Positions 1 through 6,655 of a stretch of 64,000 nucleotides of DNA are shown here, piece after piece. The number at the start of each line of letters is the position of its first letter. The first letter of the stretch is position 1. The translations under genes were made by a program, and so were the position numbers. The DNA comes from Alphaproteobacteria bacterium SO-S41 (GTDB lineage: Bacteria; Pseudomonadota; Alphaproteobacteria; Micropepsales; Micropepsaceae): positions 1,674,001-1,738,000 of the forward strand of contig AP024629.1 in assembly GCA_019670725.1 (NCBI GenBank). Direction: 5' to 3'. The notes under the pieces are model-generated. The model saw only the letters and a program-made list of their open reading frames with translations, had not been told where the DNA came from and searched no databases.

Positions 1-1
1 C

Positions 2-895
2 ATGCTGAGCGAGCTGACGCGCACGCAGCGCAGCCTGTTCGATGCGCAGGAGCAGGTCTCGACCGGCAAGCGGATCAACGAGTTCTCGGATTCGCCGAGC
101 GAACTCGGCGCGCTGATGGCGGCGCGGGCGGCGGATGCGAAGACCGCCGACTTCGAGGCCAGCGCCAAGGCGATGCTGGGGCGGCTGGATCTCCAGGACA
201 CGCATATGGAGGAGATGGCTAGCGTCGTCGACGATCTGAAGCAGAGCGTGCTGGATGCGGTCGCCAATGGCGGCGCCACGGCGCTGATGTCGGAGGTCGA
301 GGGTTCGGTGAGCCGGATGGTGTCGATCCTCAACACCCAGGTCGACGGCAAGTATATCTATGGCGGGACGCGCCAGGACGTGCCGCCGGTGACGGTGGAT
401 TCGCTGAATGCGCTGCTGGGGCTCGGCTCGACCGCGCAGGCTTTCCAGAACAACACCGTGCAGCAGACCGGCAAGGTCGACGCCAACCAGAGCGTCGTCT
501 TCGGGCAGCTGGCGAGCACGCTCGGCCAGCCGCTGTTCGACATCGTGCGGCAGATCGGGGCGTTCAATGCGAGCGCCAGCGGGCCGTTCACCGATACGCT
601 GAACGAGACGCAGTCCTCGTTCCTGACCTCGCTGATCCCGGGCCTGACCTCGGCCTATAGCGACGCCAACACCGCGCTGGCGCAGAACGGCGTCTCCTAC
701 AAGGCGACGAAGGACGCGATCGAGCGCCACGGGGATACGCGGGCGACGCTGGCCGGGATGATCAACGATATCGAAGACATCGACATGGCGACCGCGATCA
801 CCAATCTGAACAACGCCCAGACGGCGATGCAGGCCTCGGCCAAGACGTTCTCGATGGTCCAGAACATGTCGCTGCTGGACTACCTGCCGCTGTAG
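2..895 (+). CDS. flgL: Flagellar hook-associated protein FlgL (5' end cut by window)
   Basis: FlgL (HAP3) forms the hook-filament junction on the cell surface. The visible 297 residues begin inside the conserved N-terminal flagellin D0/D1 helix (QVSTGKRINEFSDSP near residues 18-32). The phrase KYIYGGTRQDVPPV at about 117-130 is typical of FlgL, and the protein ends in the C-terminal D0 helix (AITNLNNAQTAMQASAKTF followed by LLDYLPL). Family members usually carry about 15-20 more residues before this point, so the first ATG is probably internal and the true start lies left of base 1. The gene is followed at once by a hairpin and mnmA. FlgL is preferred over flagellin because of the YIYGG segment and the long variable insert. 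Confidence 0.9.
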   Translation: MLSELTRTQRSLFDAQEQVSTGKRINEFSDSPSELGALMAARAADAKTADFEASAKAMLGRLDLQDTHMEEMASVVDDLKQSVLDAVANGGATALMSEVEGSVSRMVSILNTQVDGKYIYGGTRQDVPPVTVDSLNALLGLGSTAQAFQNNTVQQTGKVDANQSVVFGQLASTLGQPLFDIVRQIGAFNASASGPFTDTLNETQSSFLTSLIPGLTSAYSDANTALAQNGVSYKATKDAIERHGDTRATLAGMINDIEDIDMATAITNLNNAQTAMQASAKTFSMVQNMSLLDYLPL

Positions 896-902
896 CGCCT
901 GA

Positions 903-927
903 CGGCCGGGGGCTTTATAAGCCCGGC
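903..927 (+). terminator. Hairpin between flgL and mnmA
   Basis: GGCCGGG at 903-909 can pair with CCCGGCC at 921-927 across an 11-nt loop containing TTTATAA. It begins 7 bases after the flgL stop and ends one base before the mnmA ATG. No T-run follows, so it is a weak intrinsic terminator at best. It may instead affect translation initiation of mnmA. Confidence 0.45.
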
Positions 928-928
928 C

Positions 929-2086
929 ATGATCGACCTTGGTCTTTCCAAGCCCCGCGCGGAAACCCGCGTCGTCGTCGCCATGTCGGGCGGCGTCGAC
1001 TCGACGGTGACGGCTGCGCTGCTGAAAGAGGCGGGCTACGACACGGTCGGCGTCACGCTGCAGCTCTACGATCACGGCGCGGCGGTGCAGCGCAAGGGCG
1101 CGTGCTGCGCCGGGGCGGATATCCGCGATGCGCGGGCCGCGGCGGCCTCGATCGGCATTCCCCATTATGTGCTGGATTTCGAGGCGAAGTTCCGCGCGGC
1201 GGTGATGGAGAATTTCGCGGACGCCTATCTCAACGGCGAGACGCCGGTGCCGTGCATCACCTGCAACGAGACGGTGAAGTTCACCGATCTGGTGGCGGTG
1301 GCGAAGGATCTGGGCGCCGATGCGATGGCGACGGGACACTATATCCGCCGCGTGATGGGGCCGCAGGGGCCGGAGCTGCATCGCGCGTTCGATGCGAGCC
1401 GGGACCAGAGCTATTTCCTGTTCTCGATGACGCCGGCGCAGCTCGATTTCGTGCACTTCCCGCTGGGCGATCTGCCCAAGAGCGAGACGCGGGCGCTGGC
1501 CGCGAAGTTCGGCCTCGGCGTTGCGGAGAAGCCGGACAGCCAGGATATCTGCTTCGTGCCCGAGGGCCGCTATGGGGACATCGTCAGGCGGATGCGCAGC
1601 GATGCGGCGGCGCCGGGCGAGATCGTCGATCTCGAGGGCCGGGTGCTGGGCACGCATCAGGGGATCGTGAACTACACGGTCGGGCAGCGCCGCGGGCTGG
1701 ATCTCAAGACGGCGGGGCAGGCGCTTTATGTGATCCGGCTGGAGCCGCGGGCGCGGCGCGTGGTCGTGGGACCGCGCGAGGCGCTGGTGGTGCGCGAGCT
1801 GATCATCGACCGGGTCAACTGGCTGGGCGATGCGCCGCTGGCGGCCGAGCCGATGACAGTGCTGGCGCGGGTGCGCTCGACGCGGCCGCCGATGGAGGCG
1901 AGCGTTGTCGGGCTGGGCGCCGGGCGGGCCAGGGTCACGATCTTCGGCGGCGAGGCGGGCGTGGCGCCGGGACAGGCCTGCGTCTTCTATGCGGCGGACG
2001 GGTCGAGCCGGGTGCTGGGTGGGGGCTGGATTGCGCGGCCTGAGCTCCAGGCGGCCGGGGCCGGGCGCGCTGCGGCGTTTGCTTGA
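929..2086 (+). CDS. mnmA: tRNA-specific 2-thiouridylase MnmA
   Basis: MnmA thiolates U34 of tRNA-Lys, -Glu and -Gln in the cytoplasm, using ATP and sulfur relayed from a persulfide carrier. The PP-loop SGGVDST is at residues 20-26. The two conserved catalytic cysteines are C109 in PCITC and C208 in [11 protein letters not shown], and VGQRRGL opens the C-terminal tRNA-binding part. The length of 385 residues is normal for the family. No clear Shine-Dalgarno precedes the ATG, which sits directly after a hairpin containing a TATAA-like box. The stop codon lies inside the likely -35 box of the downstream tRNA promoter. Confidence 0.96.
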   Translation: MIDLGLSKPRAETRVVVAMSGGVDSTVTAALLKEAGYDTVGVTLQLYDHGAAVQRKGACCAGADIRDARAAAASIGIPHYVLDFEAKFRAAVMENFADAYLNGETPVPCITCNETVKFTDLVAVAKDLGADAMATGHYIRRVMGPQGPELHRAFDASRDQSYFLFSMTPAQLDFVHFPLGDLPKSETRALAAKFGLGVAEKPDSQDICFVPEGRYGDIVRRMRSDAAAPGEIVDLEGRVLGTHQGIVNYTVGQRRGLDLKTAGQALYVIRLEPRARRVVVGPREALVVRELIIDRVNWLGDAPLAAEPMTVLARVRSTRPPMEASVVGLGAGRARVTIFGGEAGVAPGQACVFYAADGSSRVLGGGWIARPELQAAGAGRAAAFA

Positions 2087-2110
2087 CAGGACGGGCCCGC
2101 ACCCACTAAG
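2083..2110 (+). promoter_or_regulatory. Probable promoter of tRNA-Met
   Basis: A perfect TTGACA at 2083-2088 overlaps the mnmA stop codon. It is followed after 16 bases by an ACTAAG-like -10 box at 2105-2110, about 15 bases before the mature tRNA 5' end. The -35 is convincing and the -10 is weak. Confidence 0.55.
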
Positions 2111-2125
2111 AGCCGCCCTCCGCGT

Positions 2126-2200
2126 GGCAGCGTAGCTCAGTGGTAGAGCAGGGGAATCATAATCCCTTGGTCGGCGGTTCAAATCCGTCCGCTGCTACCA
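2126..2200 (+). tRNA. tRNA-Met (anticodon CAT), elongator type
   Basis: The cloverleaf is complete in 75 nt. The acceptor arm is GGCAGCG paired with CGCTGCT (one G-U), the D-arm begins GCTC and the anticodon loop is ATCATAA, with CAT at positions 34-36. The T-arm contains GGTTCAAAT, and CCA is encoded at 2198-2200. It lacks initiator features such as the unpaired first base and the GGG/CCC anticodon stem. Sequence around the loop resembles alphaproteobacterial elongator tRNA-Met, but a lysidine-modified tRNA-Ile2 (also CAT) cannot be formally excluded by eye. Confidence 0.92.
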
Positions 2201-2259
2201 TTTCCTTTTACAGGCGGGTTTCCGCCGTTGACGGCAGGTGATTGAACCCCGCCGTCCTT

Positions 2260-2311
2260 ATTCGAACGTCGCTTTTCGACGTTTGTTCATCGTCCTTTTC
2301 ATTCGAACGTC
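2260..2311. repeat. Two copies of ATTCGAACGTC, 41 bp apart
   Basis: ATTCGAACGTC occurs at 2260-2270 and again at 2301-2311. The first copy runs into a small hairpin (AACGTCG at 2265-2271 against CGACGTT at 2277-2283). The same motif recurs three times at 31752-31843 with 40- and 41-bp spacing. The rest of the 2201-2447 intergenic stretch holds no convincing gene. Confidence 0.7.
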
Positions 2312-2407
2312 ACCTGTTTTTTGCCGCGTTATCGGCGATTGTAGGAATAATATCTCATATCTGCGTTCGGTCAATCGAGCGGTTGACGGCATGTCTGTCG
2401 CGATGTA

Positions 2408-2425
2408 TATAACATTTTAGTTATA
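2408..2425. promoter_or_regulatory. Putative operator of the ArsR-type regulator
   Basis: TATAAC at 2408-2413 and GTTATA at 2420-2425 form a perfect inverted repeat around ATTTTA, 22 bp before the arsR-type start codon. The same half-site occurs at the second ArsR gene of this window (11964-11983), so autoregulation through this site is likely. Confidence 0.6.
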
Positions 2426-2447
2426 GAACTTCAGAGTTATCGATCTC

Positions 2448-2819
2448 ATGCTGTCGACCCAACTCGATGCCACCTTCTCGGCCCTCGCCGATCCGACGCG
2501 GCGGGCGATCCTGGCGCGGCTGGCGCTGGGGGAGGCGTCGGTGATGGAGCTGGCGGCGCCGTTCGCGATGAGCCAGCCGGCGATCTCGAAGCATCTGAAG
2601 GTGCTGGAGAAGGCGGGGCTGGTGTCGCGCGGGCGCGATGCGCAGCGGCGGCCGGTCAAGGCGCTCGCCGAGCCCTTGGCGGAGGCGACGAAGTGGATGG
2701 AGACCTATCGCGAGACGCTGGAGATGAACTTCAGCCGTCTCGACGACCTGCTGGAAGAGCTGAAGGCCGAGGACGCGGCCAAGACCGCCCGCAAGACACC
2801 CAAGGGAGAGACGCAATGA
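2448..2819 (+). CDS. ArsR-family transcriptional regulator
   Basis: This 123-residue winged-helix repressor has the typical N-terminus LADPTRRAILARL and the recognition helix segment MSQPAISKHLKVLEKAGLV (about residues 41-59). It lacks the CxC metal site of true arsenic sensors. It belongs to the subgroup that is routinely paired with SRPBCC/AHSA1 proteins, and indeed its TGA overlaps the ATG of such a gene. A TATAAC/GTTATA palindrome lies just upstream, consistent with autorepression. The inducer is unknown. The C-terminal 20 residues are Lys/Ala-rich and probably disordered. Confidence 0.9.
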   Translation: MLSTQLDATFSALADPTRRAILARLALGEASVMELAAPFAMSQPAISKHLKVLEKAGLVSRGRDAQRRPVKALAEPLAEATKWMETYRETLEMNFSRLDDLLEELKAEDAAKTARKTPKGETQ

Positions 2820-3298
2820 ACACCGGCAAGCTGACCGTCACGACGCCGAGCGATCGCGAGATCGTCGTGACGCGCGTGCTGAATGCACCCAAGAAGATGG
2901 TCTTCCAGTGCCTGACGACGCCGAAGCTGCTGCAGCGCTGGATGCTGGGGCCGCCGGGCTGGACGATGCCGGTCTGCGAATTCGAGGCGAAGGCGGGCGG
3001 CATGTTCCGCTATGTCTGGCGCAATGCCGACGGCGTCGACATGGGGATGAGCGGGACGATCGTTGAGTTCTCGCCCTATGACCGCATCGTCCATACCGAG
3101 ACGTTTGACGCCGATACGAGCGGCGGCCGGACGGAGGTGACGTCGGACTTCATCGAAGCAAACGGCCAGACGACGCTGGCGATGACGATCGTCTACGGTT
3201 CGAAGGAAGCGCGCGACGGGGCGATGGCGTCCGGCATGACCGGCGGCATGGAAATGGGCTACGAGCGGCTGGACGCGCTGCTCGGCGAGCTGGCCTGA
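2816..3298 (+). CDS. SRPBCC (AHSA1-type) domain protein
   Basis: The 160-residue product has the START-like/Bet v 1 fold signature of the AHSA1 group. It has REIVVTRVLNAPKKMVFQCLT at the N-terminus, LLQRWMLGPPGWTMPVC around residues 40-57, and a C-terminal helix ending MEMGYERLDALLGELA. Such proteins bind hydrophobic ligands, and no enzymatic activity can be inferred. The ATG at 2816 overlaps the stop of the upstream ArsR gene (ATGA), so the two are translationally coupled. The pairing suggests that its expression is released by the ligand sensed by the ArsR protein. Confidence 0.88.
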   Translation: MNTGKLTVTTPSDREIVVTRVLNAPKKMVFQCLTTPKLLQRWMLGPPGWTMPVCEFEAKAGGMFRYVWRNADGVDMGMSGTIVEFSPYDRIVHTETFDADTSGGRTEVTSDFIEANGQTTLAMTIVYGSKEARDGAMASGMTGGMEMGYERLDALLGELA

Positions 3299-3322
3299 GC
3301 GCGGCGGTCCGGCGGGGGCGTC

Positions 3323-4069
3323 ATGGCGGGGCGAGCGAAGTCCGGCAGCAAGGCAGGGGTGGCGGTCGAGACGCCGCCGCTGGCCGTGCGGTTGCAGGCC
3401 GCGCTGGACGGGCTGGCGGCCAAGGCGACGCGCCACGATTTCGAGAACCTCATGCGCTTCGGCATCACGGCGCCGAACGCGCTGGGCGTCTCGATGGCCA
3501 ATATGCGCGTGCTCGCGAAGCCGCTGGGCCGCGATCACGCGCTGGCCGAAGTGTTGTGGGCGACGGGCCTCTATGAGGCGCGGATGCTGGCGACGCTGAT
3601 CGACGATCCCGCCGCGGTGACGCCGGCGCAGATGGAGCGCTGGTGCAAGGATTTCGACAACTGGGCGATCTGCGACACCGCGTGTTTCGCGCTGTTCGAT
3701 CGCGTGCCGCACGCTTCCGCCAAGATCGCGGTCTGGGCGAAGCGGAAGGACGAATTCCAGAAGCGCGCGGCGTTCGCGCTGCTCGCCTGCATGGCGCTGC
3801 ATCGGAAAGAAGATGCTGATGCGCCGTATCTCGACGGGCTGAAGCTGATCGAGCGCGAGGCTGGGGATGCGCGGAACTTCGTGAAGAAGGGGGTCAACTG
3901 GGCGTTGCGCGGGATCGGCGGACGGCGGAGCGCGGCGGTGCGGGCAGCGGCGCGGGCGACGGCAGAGCGTCTGGCGAACTCGAAGGACGCGACGGCGCGC
4001 TGGAACGGCAAGGACGCGCTGCGGGCCTTCGCCAAGGCGGATGCGAAGCCGAAGCGGTTGAAGCCATGA
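3323..4069 (+). CDS. DNA alkylation repair protein (AlkD-like HEAT repeat)
   Basis: The 248-residue protein matches the DNA alkylation repair family (AlkC/AlkD fold). It has the N-terminal segment NLMRFGITAPNALGVSMANMR, alternating helices with the WxxGLYEARMLATLIDDP phrase at about 75-95, and KDFDNWAICDTACF near 112-125 where the conserved Asp/Trp pair of the family sits. These cytoplasmic proteins excise or bind bulky or cationic N-alkylated bases. It begins 24 bases after the SRPBCC gene, and its stop overlaps the next start. The C-terminal 35 residues are Arg/Ala/Lys-rich. Confidence 0.85.
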   Translation: MAGRAKSGSKAGVAVETPPLAVRLQAALDGLAAKATRHDFENLMRFGITAPNALGVSMANMRVLAKPLGRDHALAEVLWATGLYEARMLATLIDDPAAVTPAQMERWCKDFDNWAICDTACFALFDRVPHASAKIAVWAKRKDEFQKRAAFALLACMALHRKEDADAPYLDGLKLIEREAGDARNFVKKGVNWALRGIGGRRSAAVRAAARATAERLANSKDATARWNGKDALRAFAKADAKPKRLKP

Positions 4070-4473
4070 CGGGCAAGGCGAAGACGGCGGCGGCTGGCGA
4101 CAGCGACGTCGATGCGTTCATGGCGAAGCTGAGAGATCCGCGCAAAGCGGCGATCGAGGCGATCCGGCAGGCGATCCTCGCCGCCGCACCCGAGATCCGC
4201 GAGGGGATTAAGTGGAACATGCCGAGCTTCCGGCTCGCGGATTATTTCGCGACGACGAATCTCAATCCCGAGGGCGGGGTGCGGGTGATCCTGCATACCG
4301 GCGCGAAGGCCAAGGCGAGCGGTGTGGGGCGCGAGGCGGTGCCGGACCCTGACGGCCTGCTGCAGTGGCTCGCGAAGGATCGCGCCATGGTGGCGTTCGA
4401 TGGGGTGGCTGACGTGACGACCAAGCGCAAGGCGCTGCAGGCGATCATCAAGGCGTGGGTCAAACTTCTATAG
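4066..4473 (+). CDS. DUF1801 domain-containing protein
   Basis: The 135-residue product shows the DUF1801 (YdhG-like) pattern. It has a helical N-terminus with DVDAFMAKLRDPRKAAIEAIRQAIL, then IREGIKWNMPSFRLADYFATTN, and a C-terminal KALQAIIKAWVKLL helix. The biochemical role of the family is unknown. It overlaps the AlkD-like gene by four bases (ATGA), so it is cotranscribed with a repair gene. The RBS lies within the preceding gene. A second, unlinked DUF1801 gene is at 30110-30544. Confidence 0.82.
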   Translation: MTGKAKTAAAGDSDVDAFMAKLRDPRKAAIEAIRQAILAAAPEIREGIKWNMPSFRLADYFATTNLNPEGGVRVILHTGAKAKASGVGREAVPDPDGLLQWLAKDRAMVAFDGVADVTTKRKALQAIIKAWVKLL

Positions 4474-4483
4474 GGGGCGGGTC

Positions 4484-5092
4484 ATGGTCAGGATCACCAA
4501 TTTTGCGCGCGGGCTGCGCGGCGTGCGCGTGTTCTGGCAGTGCGAGGAGATAGGGCTGCCCTATGAGGTCGCGACGATCGGGTTTCCCTATCCCGACTCC
4601 TACAAGGCGCTGAACCCGGCGGGCGGGGTGCCGTTCCTGGAGGATGAGGGCGGCGTCGGGATCAACGAGTCCGTGGCGATCATGCTGTATCTCGCCGAGC
4701 GCTACGGGCCGACGCCGTTGCTGCCGGCCAAGGACGATCCGGCGTTTGCGCAGGTGTTGCAGCTGACCGTCTATAGCGAGGCGACGATCGGCGGGGCGCT
4801 GAACACGTTGATGGCGACGCATTTCATGGCGCCGGATGCGGATAAGAAGAATTGGACCGCGGGCATGACGGAGGGGCGGGTCGCGCATGCGCTCGGCTAT
4901 GTCGCTGGTGTGCTGGGCGATAAACCGTTTCTGGTTGGCGATGAGTTGACGCTCGCCGATATCGCGATCGGGACGGCGCTGGGGATGTGGCAGGGGGCGT
5001 TGGGGAAGGTGATCCCGGCGCCGCTCGATGCCTATCGCGAGCGGCTGCGCGCGCGGCCGGCGTATCAGCGGGCGATGGCGAAGCAAGGATAG
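4484..5092 (+). CDS. Glutathione S-transferase family protein
   Basis: This is a 202-residue cytosolic GST with a thioredoxin-like N-terminal domain (about residues 1-78) and an all-helical C-terminal domain (about 85-200). Visible landmarks are the cis-proline region GGVPFLED, the glutathione-binding E-S pair in GINESVAIMLYLAERY, and the folding motif in LVGDELTLADIAIG. The catalytic residue near the N-terminus (usually Ser, Cys or Tyr) is not obvious. The substrate cannot be predicted. It starts 10 bases after the DUF1801 gene. Confidence 0.88.
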   Translation: MVRITNFARGLRGVRVFWQCEEIGLPYEVATIGFPYPDSYKALNPAGGVPFLEDEGGVGINESVAIMLYLAERYGPTPLLPAKDDPAFAQVLQLTVYSEATIGGALNTLMATHFMAPDADKKNWTAGMTEGRVAHALGYVAGVLGDKPFLVGDELTLADIAIGTALGMWQGALGKVIPAPLDAYRERLRARPAYQRAMAKQG

Positions 5093-5128
5093 GGACAGAT
5101 CGCGCCAGCCTTCCATCTTCGGTGCTCG

Positions 5129-5166
5129 ACGATTACTGGATGGCCGCCTCAAGGGCGGCCATGACG
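5129..5166. repeat. Extragenic palindrome (GGCCGCC type)
   Basis: TGGCCGCC at 5141-5148 and GGCGGCCA at 5154-5161 form an 8-bp stem with loop TCAAG. The element has flanks ATTACTGGA and TGAC and resembles the short palindromes common between alphaproteobacterial genes. It sits downstream of the GST gene. Confidence 0.6.
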
Positions 5167-5198
5167 AACTTTCTGATGGAGAATGCCATGTTCTGAGC

Positions 5199-5246
5199 GG
5201 CTCAGGCACGGGTCTTGGGGTTCCGCTGCGCGGCCCCGAGGATGAC
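5199..5246. repeat. Dispersed repeat family A, copy 1
   Basis: The copy runs from GGCTCAGGCACGGGTC to GGCCCCGAGGATGAC. Closely similar copies are at 18431-18481 and 31981-32028. The outer parts (GGGTCYTSGGG and CCCCGAGGATGAC) are partly complementary, as in REP-like extragenic palindromes. All copies are outside genes. Confidence 0.75.
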
Positions 5247-5279
5247 GGTTTCTTTTGGGATGACAGCAGCGCCAAAACG

Positions 5280-5312
5280 CAAACAAGGCCCGCGGGGGAC
5301 GGGCCTTGTTTG
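5280..5312 (-). terminator. Intrinsic terminator-like hairpin for the minus-strand transporter genes
   Basis: CAAACAAGGCCC at 5280-5291 pairs perfectly with GGGCCTTGTTTG at 5301-5312, and G5292-C5300 extends the stem to 13 bp. On the minus strand it lies 21 bases beyond the stop of the 25-residue ORF and is followed by a short T-run (complement of AAAA at 5274-5277). Confidence 0.7.
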
Positions 5313-5333
5313 ACTTGGCAGATGTCTCTGGAA

Positions 5334-5411
5334 TCAGAGCCAGCCGGCCAGGTTCGCGATGATGATCAGGGGGATCGGAATGCCGACCATCCAAAGAAGT
5401 GCGCTTTTCAT
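5334..5411 (-). CDS. 25-residue predicted membrane peptide
   Basis: A short ORF starts with ATG at 5411, six bases after a perfect GGAGG, and encodes MKSALLWMVGIPIPLIIIAN followed by LAGWL. The product is a single hydrophobic helix with a Pro-containing centre and one N-terminal positive charge. It lies 62 bases downstream of the SemiSWEET gene and upstream of a strong hairpin, so it looks like the last gene of that transcript. Similar tiny MK...GIPIPIIIL peptides are, to my knowledge, annotated as hypothetical in other alphaproteobacteria. The function is unknown. Confidence 0.7.
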   Translation of the reverse strand: MKSALLWMVGIPIPLIIIANLAGWL

Positions 5412-5473
5412 AATCAGCCTCCGGTCGTCGTTGTCGGGGATAGAACGTGCGAGCCGGACAGCGGTTCCATCGG

Positions 5474-5761
5474 CTATTTCGATTTGGCCTTCTTCGTCGC
5501 GCCCTTACGATCGGGCAGCAGCGTCATGACGAGGATGAAAGCCGCGAGCAGGCCGGAAATGCCATTGGTGACCATCAACGGCCAATCGCTTTGGAGAATG
5601 CCGTAGGTAAACCAGAGGCAGAAGCCGACGACGGTGAGCGCGTAAGTCGGCGCAGAGATATCTTTGGTCTCGCCGGACTGAATGATCTTCCAGGCCTGCG
5701 GCACGAAACTGCAGGTCGAGCAGAGTGCCGCGGCGGAGCCGATAATCGTGGTGACGTCCAT
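5474..5761 (-). CDS. SemiSWEET-type sugar transporter (MtN3/PQ-loop)
   Basis: The 95-residue product has three predicted membrane helices and the PQ-loop motif in CSTCSFVPQAWKII (about residues 14-27), the signature of bacterial SemiSWEETs. These work as dimers that move mono- or disaccharides passively across the inner membrane. The third helix (LMVTNGISGLLAAFILVMTLL) is followed by a Lys-rich cytoplasmic tail. ATG 5761 is chosen because AGGGAG lies eight bases upstream. A longer in-frame extension (MCAAAAQGART) has no RBS and no family support. The 25-residue membrane peptide follows on the same strand. Confidence 0.9.
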   Translation of the reverse strand: MDVTTIIGSAAALCSTCSFVPQAWKIIQSGETKDISAPTYALTVVGFCLWFTYGILQSDWPLMVTNGISGLLAAFILVMTLLPDRKGATKKAKSK

Positions 5762-5815
5762 AGTGCGCGCTCCCTGGGCGGCCGCGGCGCACATGCGCCG
5801 CGGTTCAGCCGCTGG

Positions 5816-6376
5816 TCACAACGCGCCGATGACGATCCAGACCCCGATCGCGAGAAAGATCAACGCGGCGATGATGCGCACCACCGAGAGCGGCACGACG
5901 CGGGTGATCGCCTCGCCGAAGATCACGGCGGGAATGTTGGCGAGCATCATGCCCATCGTGGTGCCGAGGGTGACGAGCGCGATGTCGTTGAAGCGGGCGG
6001 CGAGGAGAGAGGTCGCGATCTGCGTCTTGTCGCCGATTTCGACGATGAAGAAGGCGATGAGCGTGGTGAGGAAGACGCCGCCGGCGGTGCGCTGGGCCGC
6101 GCCTTCGTCTTCCTTGTCGGGGATCAGCGCCCAGGCGGCCATCAGGACGAAGGCGCCGCCGATGACGAGCTGGAAGGTCTGGCCGGTCAGCCACTGGGCG
6201 ACGAGATAGCCGGCGCTTGCGGCCAAAGCGTGGTTGGCGAGGGTCGCGGCGAGAATGCCGAGAATGATGGGGACAGGACGGCGAAAGCGCGCCGCCAGCA
6301 CGATGGCGAGCAATTGCGTCTTGTCGCCGATCTCGGCGAGGGCAACGAGGCCCGTGGAAATCCAGACAGCTTCCAT
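5816..6376 (-). CDS. TMEM165/GDT1 (UPF0016) family manganese transporter
   Basis: The 186-residue protein has two homologous halves of three helices, each carrying the family motif EIGDKTQ (about residues 15-21 and 112-118). GDT1-family proteins move Mn2+ (and Ca2+) out of the cytosol, and bacterial members act in manganese homeostasis. The start at 6376 follows GGAG by eight to nine bases. The preceding 5' leader contains a recognisable yybP-ykoY manganese riboswitch, which independently supports a Mn2+ export role. The SemiSWEET gene begins 54 bases downstream on the same strand and may be cotranscribed. Confidence 0.93.
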   Translation of the reverse strand: MEAVWISTGLVALAEIGDKTQLLAIVLAARFRRPVPIILGILAATLANHALAASAGYLVAQWLTGQTFQLVIGGAFVLMAAWALIPDKEDEGAAQRTAGGVFLTTLIAFFIVEIGDKTQIATSLLAARFNDIALVTLGTTMGMMLANIPAVIFGEAITRVVPLSVVRIIAALIFLAIGVWIVIGAL

Positions 6377-6439
6377 GAAACAAACTCCGGGGCCGGGCAT
6401 GACACGACGATGCAGGCCCCCGCCGGCCAGATGCCGGAG

Positions 6440-6575
6440 GTCCACATCGTCGGTCTCGCCAATCCGGGCCGGTTAAGGCCCGCCGCCTGCGCCATAGCCC
6501 GAGGACCAAGTGTGTTGACGCGAGGCTTCGCTGGGGTCGCGAACGGCTACTCCCCGAAGAAGGATCGCTCTCTAA
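6440..6575 (-). promoter_or_regulatory. yybP-ykoY manganese riboswitch
   Basis: Read on the minus strand, the leader contains the diagnostic GGGGAGTAGCCG (complement of 6544-6555) and, 84 bases on, GGCGAGACCG (complement of 6451-6460). These correspond to the two conserved loop strands of the manganese-sensing aptamer. Just beyond it, CTCCGG (complement of 6434-6439) can pair with the CCGGAG containing the Shine-Dalgarno of the exporter gene (complement of 6385-6390). This suggests translational control in which Mn2+ binding frees the RBS. The boundaries are approximate. Confidence 0.85.
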
Positions 6576-6620
6576 GCATTTTTTTGGAGCCGGTAAAGCC
6601 CGGAAAATGTTGCGCTTAAT

Positions 6621-6633
6621 ACGTAATTTACGT
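6621..6633. promoter_or_regulatory. Palindrome in the divergent promoter region
   Basis: ACGTAA and TTACGT flank one central T, a perfect 6-bp inverted repeat in the AT-rich stretch between the riboswitch leader and the DUF3034 gene. It could be an operator for either direction. No protein can be assigned. Confidence 0.4.
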
Positions 6634-6655
6634 GGAATACCCCAAATAGACGTCA

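Noticed and set aside
2126-2200. tRNA-Ile2 (lysidine CAT) instead of tRNA-Met
   Set aside because: The arms resemble elongator tRNA-Met of alphaproteobacteria more, but only a tRNA model search can settle it.
2238-2420. 60-codon frame downstream of the tRNA
   Set aside because: It covers the iteron motifs and the ArsR operator. It has no RBS and an implausible composition.
6578-6587. T-run read as a plus-strand terminator
   Set aside because: The T7 tract at about 6579-6585 has no good stem before it and lies opposite the riboswitch leader, so it is not a supported terminator.
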